From Zavarzinia marina (GTDB taxonomy: Bacteria > Pseudomonadota > Alphaproteobacteria > Zavarziniales > Zavarziniaceae), in NCBI RefSeq assembly GCF_021568905.1, contig NZ_JAKGSB010000002.1:558001-622000 (forward strand): a stretch of 64,000 nt of DNA. The letters run 5' to 3'. The notes beneath the pieces are model-generated. The model was not told the origin of the DNA and made no database searches. It saw nothing but the letters and a program-made list of their open reading frames with translations. Shown piece after piece: positions 60,574 through 64,000 of this stretch. The first letter of the stretch is position 1. Each line of letters begins with the position of its first letter. The position numbers and the translations under genes were made by a program.

Positions 60574-60608
60574 GAATGGCCCCGGCAGTGCCGGGGCCAT
60601 TCTTTATC
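60574..60608 (+). terminator. Rho-independent terminator after the binding protein gene
   Basis: GAATGGCCCCGGC-AGT-GCCGGGGCCATTC, a perfect 13-bp stem, followed by TTTATCT. Shared with convergent rpoH on the other strand at best weakly. Confidence 0.9.
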
Positions 60609-60654
60609 TGCCTTCTCGTCGTCCCGGCCTTATGCCGGAACGGCGCGTTTTCCC

Positions 60655-61560
60655 TCAGGCCGGGTCGGGCGACAGGGTCAGGCGGTTGGCGCGGGCGGCG
60701 CCGCGCATCGCCTTCTGCAGCTTCTCGAAGGCGCGAACCTCGATCTGGCGCACGCGCTCGCGGCTGATGCCGTATTCCTGGCTCAAATCCTCCAGCGTCA
60801 CCGGGTCCTCGACCAGCCTGCGGCGGCTGAGGATGTCGCGCTCGCGGTCTGTCAGGTCGCCCATGGCGTCGTTCAGCAGGCCGCGGCGGATCGACAGTTC
60901 CTCGCTCTCGGCGAGGCGGCTTTCCTGGTCGGGGGTGTCGTCCACCAGCCAATCCTGCCATTCGCCTTCGCCGTCGACCTTCAGGGGCGCGTTCAGGCTG
61001 TGGTCCGGGGCCGAGAGGCGGCGGTTCATCGAGACCACGTCCGCTTCCGGCACCGCCAGCTTGTGGGCGATCTGGCTGACGTGTTCGGGGCGCAGGTCGC
61101 CTTCCTCGAAGGCGGCGAGCTTGCCCTTCATGCGCCGCAGGTTGAAGAACAGCTTCTTCTGGGCGGCGGTGGTGCCGATCTTCACGAGGCTCCACGAGCG
61201 CAGGATATATTCCTGGATCGCGGCGCGGATCCACCACATGGCATAGGTGGCGAGACGGAAGCCCTTGTCCGGATCGAAGCGCTTCACCGCCTGCATCATG
61301 CCGACGTTGCCTTCGGAAATCAGTTCGGACACGGGCAGGCCATAGCCGCGATAGCCCATGGCGATCTTGGCGACGAGACGCAGGTGGCTGGTCACCAGCC
61401 GATGCGCCGATTCCGCGTCGCCATGCTCGCGCCAGGCCTTGGCCAGCATGAATTCCTCTTCCGGCTCCAGCATGGGGAATTTGCGGATCTCGGAGAGATA
61501 GCGCCCCAGGCTGCCCTCGTCGGGCAGGGCGGGCATTTTCGAGGTCGAGGAAACGCTCAT
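60655..61560 (-). CDS. rpoH: RNA polymerase sigma factor RpoH (sigma-32)
   Basis: 301 residues. Heat-shock sigma factor. Region 2 SEGNVGMMQAVKRFDPDKGF and FRLATYAMWWIRAAIQEYIL; the RpoH box AAQKKLFFNLRRMKGKL; region 4 with LEDLSQEYGISRERVRQIEV. The sequence is complete. Start ATG 61560 (MSVSSTSKMPALPDEGSLGR). The ~100 bases up to rluD must hold its promoter; no confident -35/-10 is seen. Confidence 0.97.
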   Translation of the reverse strand: MSVSSTSKMPALPDEGSLGRYLSEIRKFPMLEPEEEFMLAKAWREHGDAESAHRLVTSHLRLVAKIAMGYRGYGLPVSELISEGNVGMMQAVKRFDPDKGFRLATYAMWWIRAAIQEYILRSWSLVKIGTTAAQKKLFFNLRRMKGKLAAFEEGDLRPEHVSQIAHKLAVPEADVVSMNRRLSAPDHSLNAPLKVDGEGEWQDWLVDDTPDQESRLAESEELSIRRGLLNDAMGDLTDRERDILSRRRLVEDPVTLEDLSQEYGISRERVRQIEVRAFEKLQKAMRGAARANRLTLSPDPA

Positions 61561-61661
61561 GAGGGTACCTCCAGGCTTCGGCCGGGAATGATGTTCGCTA
61601 CACTCGGGCCTTGGGCGGCGATACGCAATACCCGACGTTGGGGATCGGATATGCGTCCACC

Positions 61662-62615
61662 TTATAGCTCTTCAAGACTTTCGATGAGATCATTGATATC
61701 ATTTGGCAATTCACTCTCGAAACTCAAGTCTTCCCCGCTGATCGGATGGCGGAATCCGAGCAGCCAGGCGTGCAGGGCCTGGCGCGGGAAGGCCAGCGCC
61801 GCCTTCGGCGCGCCCTTCTGGGGCCGGCCGTAGAGCGGATCGCCCACCAGACCATGGCCCAGCGCTGCCAGATGGACGCGGATCTGATGGGTGCGCCCGG
61901 TCTCCAGCCGGCAGTCCAGCAGGGCGGCGACGGGCGGGCGGCCGAACCTCGCATCGACCTGCCAATGGGTGATCGCCTCCTTGCCGCCCTCGACCACCGC
62001 CATCTTCTTGCGGTCGTAGCGCGAGCGGGCGATGGGCCGATCCACCGTGCCGGCATTGGAGGCGGGATTGCCGTAGACCACGGCCTTGTAGCCGCGATCG
62101 AGATCGTGGCGGGCGAAGAGCGCGGCAAGGCCGTGATGCGCCGCCTCGGTCTTCGCCACGACCAGAAGGCCCGAGGTCTCCTTGTCGATGCGATGGACGA
62201 TGCCCGGCCGTTCCACCCCGCCGATGCCCGACAACTGGCCCTTGCAATGATCCAGGAGCGCATTGACGAGCGTACCGTCCGGATTGCCCGGCGCCGGATG
62301 GACCACCAGGCCGGCAGGCTTGTCGACCACGATCAGATGCTCGTCCTCGTAGGGAATGGTGAGGTCGATCGCCTGGGCCTTGGGCGTCGCCGGGGCCGGC
62401 GGCGGCACGTCGAGAACCAGCGCCTGCCCCGGTTTGACCCTGGCCGAGGCGTCCTCTATGGTCGCGCCGTCGATCGACACCCGGCCGGCCTCGATCAGGT
62501 CCTTCAGCCGCGTGCGCGAAAGGCCGGACGCCCGGGCCAGGATCTTGTCCAGGCGCTCGCCGCCGTCTTCCTCCGCCACCGTCAGCCGGTGCAGGGTCGA
62601 GAGTTCATCCGTCAT
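61662..62615 (-). CDS. rluD: Pseudouridine synthase RluD/RluA family
   Basis: 317 residues. N-terminal S4 RNA-binding domain (GERLDKILARASGLSRTRLK), then IVVDKPAGLVVHPAPGN, VHRIDKETSGLLVVAKTE with the catalytic Asp, and LLDCRLETGRTHQIRVHLAA. Isomerises uridines in 23S rRNA. The frame is open to 62837, but ATG 62615 gives the family start. Its start codon shares bases with the divergent small gene. Confidence 0.95.
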   Translation of the reverse strand: MTDELSTLHRLTVAEEDGGERLDKILARASGLSRTRLKDLIEAGRVSIDGATIEDASARVKPGQALVLDVPPPAPATPKAQAIDLTIPYEDEHLIVVDKPAGLVVHPAPGNPDGTLVNALLDHCKGQLSGIGGVERPGIVHRIDKETSGLLVVAKTEAAHHGLAALFARHDLDRGYKAVVYGNPASNAGTVDRPIARSRYDRKKMAVVEGGKEAITHWQVDARFGRPPVAALLDCRLETGRTHQIRVHLAALGHGLVGDPLYGRPQKGAPKAALAFPRQALHAWLLGFRHPISGEDLSFESELPNDINDLIESLEEL

Positions 62616-62919
62616 GGCCGAAGAGCTGCCTCCCAACCCCCGTGGCCTCAAGGCCGTCGTCATCATCCTCGGCGTCATCCTCGTCGCCATGCTGGCGCTG
62701 TTCATATACGGCCTTGCCACCAAAGTCGGCGGCAAAAAGGGCGGGATCGCGGCGGAATTGCGAATTCCGGCCGGCGAGACCCTGGTGGAGATGACCGGGG
62801 CCGGCGATTTCCTGGTACTGCGCCTGCGCGACGGCACGGGGGCCGAGCGCCTGCTCTACGTCGATCCGGCGACCGGCAAGTCGCCCGGCTTCACCACGCT
62901 GTCGCCCGAGACGCCGTGA
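62614..62919 (+). CDS. Small single-TM protein, DUF6476-like
   Basis: 101 residues: short basic lead (PPNPRGLK), one transmembrane helix (AVVIILGVILVAMLALFIYG), then an extracytoplasmic part (GIAAELRIPAGETLVEMTGA, RLLYVDPATGKSPGFTTL). I recall small proteins of this layout beside rluD in alphaproteobacteria. The ATG at 62614 overlaps the rluD ATG on the opposite strand within CATG. Its stop overlaps the GTG of the next gene (GTGA). Confidence 0.75.
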   Translation: MAEELPPNPRGLKAVVIILGVILVAMLALFIYGLATKVGGKKGGIAAELRIPAGETLVEMTGAGDFLVLRLRDGTGAERLLYVDPATGKSPGFTTLSPETP

Positions 62920-63356
62920 CCGGCCGCCCCGCGATCCGCCTTTACCCGGACGCGGTCGCCGCCCTCCGCGCCCATGCGGCGCGCGAATTGCCGCGCGAAT
63001 GCTGCGGCCTGCTGACCGGCCCCCTCGTCCCAGTGGATGGGCCGGCGGATGGGCCGGTGACCATCGATGCCGCCGTCGCCTCCGCCAATCTGGCGCCGCC
63101 GGGGGTGGCCGACGCCTTCGAGCTCGACGCCGCCCTGCATCTCGACGTCCAGCGCCGCGAACGGGCGGCCGGGCGCGCCGTGCTCGGCCTCTATCATTCC
63201 CACCCCAAGGGGGCCGCGATCCCCTCGCCCCGCGACCGCGCGGGCGCCTATGATCACGGCCTGGTCTGGCTCATCATCGGGCCGGACGGGGCGATCCGGG
63301 CCTGGTGGCCGGGGCCCGAAGGATTCGTCGAAGCCTGTATCGAGGTAGCGTCATGA
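62916..63356 (+). CDS. JAMM/MPN-domain metalloprotease-like protein
   Basis: 146 residues from GTG 62916. The JAMM zinc motif is complete: YHSHPKGAAIPSPRDRA fits HxH-x7-S-x2-D, and the upstream Glu lies in ARELPRECCGLLTG. The prokaryotic RadC-like/Mec+ members cleave peptide or isopeptide bonds or act on sulfur carriers. No ubiquitin-like or ThiS/MoaD gene lies beside it in the window, so its substrate is open. Overlaps the next gene by ATGA. Confidence 0.88.
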   Translation: MTGRPAIRLYPDAVAALRAHAARELPRECCGLLTGPLVPVDGPADGPVTIDAAVASANLAPPGVADAFELDAALHLDVQRRERAAGRAVLGLYHSHPKGAAIPSPRDRAGAYDHGLVWLIIGPDGAIRAWWPGPEGFVEACIEVAS

Positions 63357-64000
63357 ATTTCTCGTCCGACAATGTGACCGGCGCCCATCCGGCGATCGCC
63401 GAAGCCCTGGCCCGGGCCGCCGCCGCCGGCCCCATGGCCCCCTATGGCGCCGATCCCCTGACCGAGGGCGTGGCTGCGCGCCTGGCCGAGATTTTCGAGC
63501 ATGAGGTCGCGGTCTTTCCCGTCATTTCGGGCACGGCCGCCAATGCGCTCGCCCTTTCGGCCCTGGTGCCGCCCTGGGGCGGCGTGCTGGCCAGCACCGA
63601 AGCCCATGTCGAGGTCGACGAATGCGGCGCGGTCGAGGCGCTTTCGGGCGCCCGCATCCTGGCCGTGCCGACCCCCGACGCCAAGCTGACGCCCGAGACG
63701 CTGGCGGCCCGCATCGCCCCCATCCGTCTCGGCGACCAGCACCACGTCCAGCCCGCCGCCATCAGTCTGACCCAGGCGACGGAAGCCGGCACCGTCTATA
63801 CCCCGGGCGAGCTCGCCGCCATCGGCGCCTTCGCCCGCGAACGCGGGCTTCGGGTCCATATGGACGGGGCGCGCTTCGCCAATGCGGTCGCCGGCCTCGA
63901 ATGCGCCCCGGCGGAGATCACCTGGAAGGCGGGCGTCGACGTGCTCTCCTTCGGCGCCACCAAGAACGGCGCCATGGCGGCCGAGGCGGTCGTGTTCTTC
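63353..64000 (+). CDS. Low-specificity L-threonine aldolase (3' end beyond window)
   Basis: The first 216 codons are visible; the gene continues past the right edge. PLP-dependent fold type I: NFSSDNVTGAHPAIAEALAR, PYGADPLTEGVAARLAEIFE, THVEVDE-like residues (AEAHVEVDECG appears as TEAHVEVDECGA), VHMDGARFANAV with the PLP-ring Asp, and LSFGATKNGAMAAEAVVFF with the PLP lysine. Cleaves threonine or phenylserine-type amino acids to glycine and aldehyde. Third gene of the small-TM/JAMM/aldolase overlap run. Confidence 0.93.
   Translation, partial: MNFSSDNVTGAHPAIAEALARAAAAGPMAPYGADPLTEGVAARLAEIFEHEVAVFPVISGTAANALALSALVPPWGGVLASTEAHVEVDECGAVEALSGARILAVPTPDAKLTPETLAARIAPIRLGDQHHVQPAAISLTQATEAGTVYTPGELAAIGAFARERGLRVHMDGARFANAVAGLECAPAEITWKAGVDVLSFGATKNGAMAAEAVVFF

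Noticed and set aside
60617-60640. A further copy of the palindromic repeat family 2
   Set aside because: Only about half of one arm (CGTCGTCCCGGCC) is present and the second arm is degenerate, so it is noted as a possible remnant but not annotated.

Overview
This is a contiguous chromosomal segment from a high-GC alphaproteobacterium, most likely Rhodospirillales-like. The evidence is gene order and content: hemC-hemD-mitofilin-hemY divergent from tsaD, an atpHAGDC operon downstream of priA, a DUF484-xerC pair, and a ccoNOQP-ccoGHIS cluster preceded by FNR/FixK-type boxes. No rRNA, tRNA, phage, IS element or CRISPR array was recognised. The genus cannot be fixed from the sequence alone.

Layout. 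1-6.1 kb: tetrapyrrole genes (hemC, hemD), a mitofilin-like protein, HemY and a truncated ABC exporter on the minus strand, with tsaD divergent. 6.2-17.3 kb: atpHAGDC, a GNAT acetyltransferase, a small coiled-coil protein and priA (minus), then transaldolase/FSA, DUF484 and xerC (plus). 17.3-23.5 kb: infC, which appears to start at a non-canonical AUA codon, then ilvC, ilvN and ilvB, then miaA, with serB divergent. 23.7-29.3 kb: an acyl-CoA dehydrogenase divergent from a TetR regulator and a three-gene biotin-dependent acyl-CoA carboxylase whose usual alpha subunit is split in two. A perfect dyad lies between the divergent promoters. 29.5-37.6 kb: the complete cbb3 oxidase structural and assembly genes, with two identical FNR-type boxes and a divergent small membrane protein. 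37.6-43.8 kb: assorted metabolic and envelope genes (DUF1223, ilvD, SleB-like hydrolase, Nudix, PQQ-type sugar dehydrogenase, Tat-exported protein).

43.9-57.2 kb holds the most unusual block. Four DUF1302 outer-membrane beta-barrel paralogues and two DUF1329 genes stand in tandem on the minus strand with a BNR/YCF48-like propeller protein. Terminator hairpins and pairing suggest four units: DUF1302-4 plus an intact DUF1329; DUF1302-3 alone; DUF1302-2 plus a DUF1329 broken by one in-frame TAA; and DUF1302-1 plus the propeller protein. The paralogues share their N- and C-terminal signatures but differ in one mid-protein segment, which suggests a duplicated envelope system diversified for different hydrophobic ligands. 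The ligand is unknown and no RND/MMPL transporter lies in the window.

57.6-64 kb: an SMP-30-like lactonase, a membrane-anchored protein of unknown function, an orphan amino-acid-type binding protein, rpoH, rluD, a small single-TM protein sharing its start codon bases with rluD, a JAMM-domain protein and the 5' part of a threonine aldolase.

Three dispersed copies of one palindromic intergenic repeat (about 6.1, 23.5 and 29.4 kb) and one copy of a second palindrome (19.7 kb) lie between genes. Very long antisense open frames, up to about 2,000 codons, across the DUF1302 array are composition artefacts and are not annotated.
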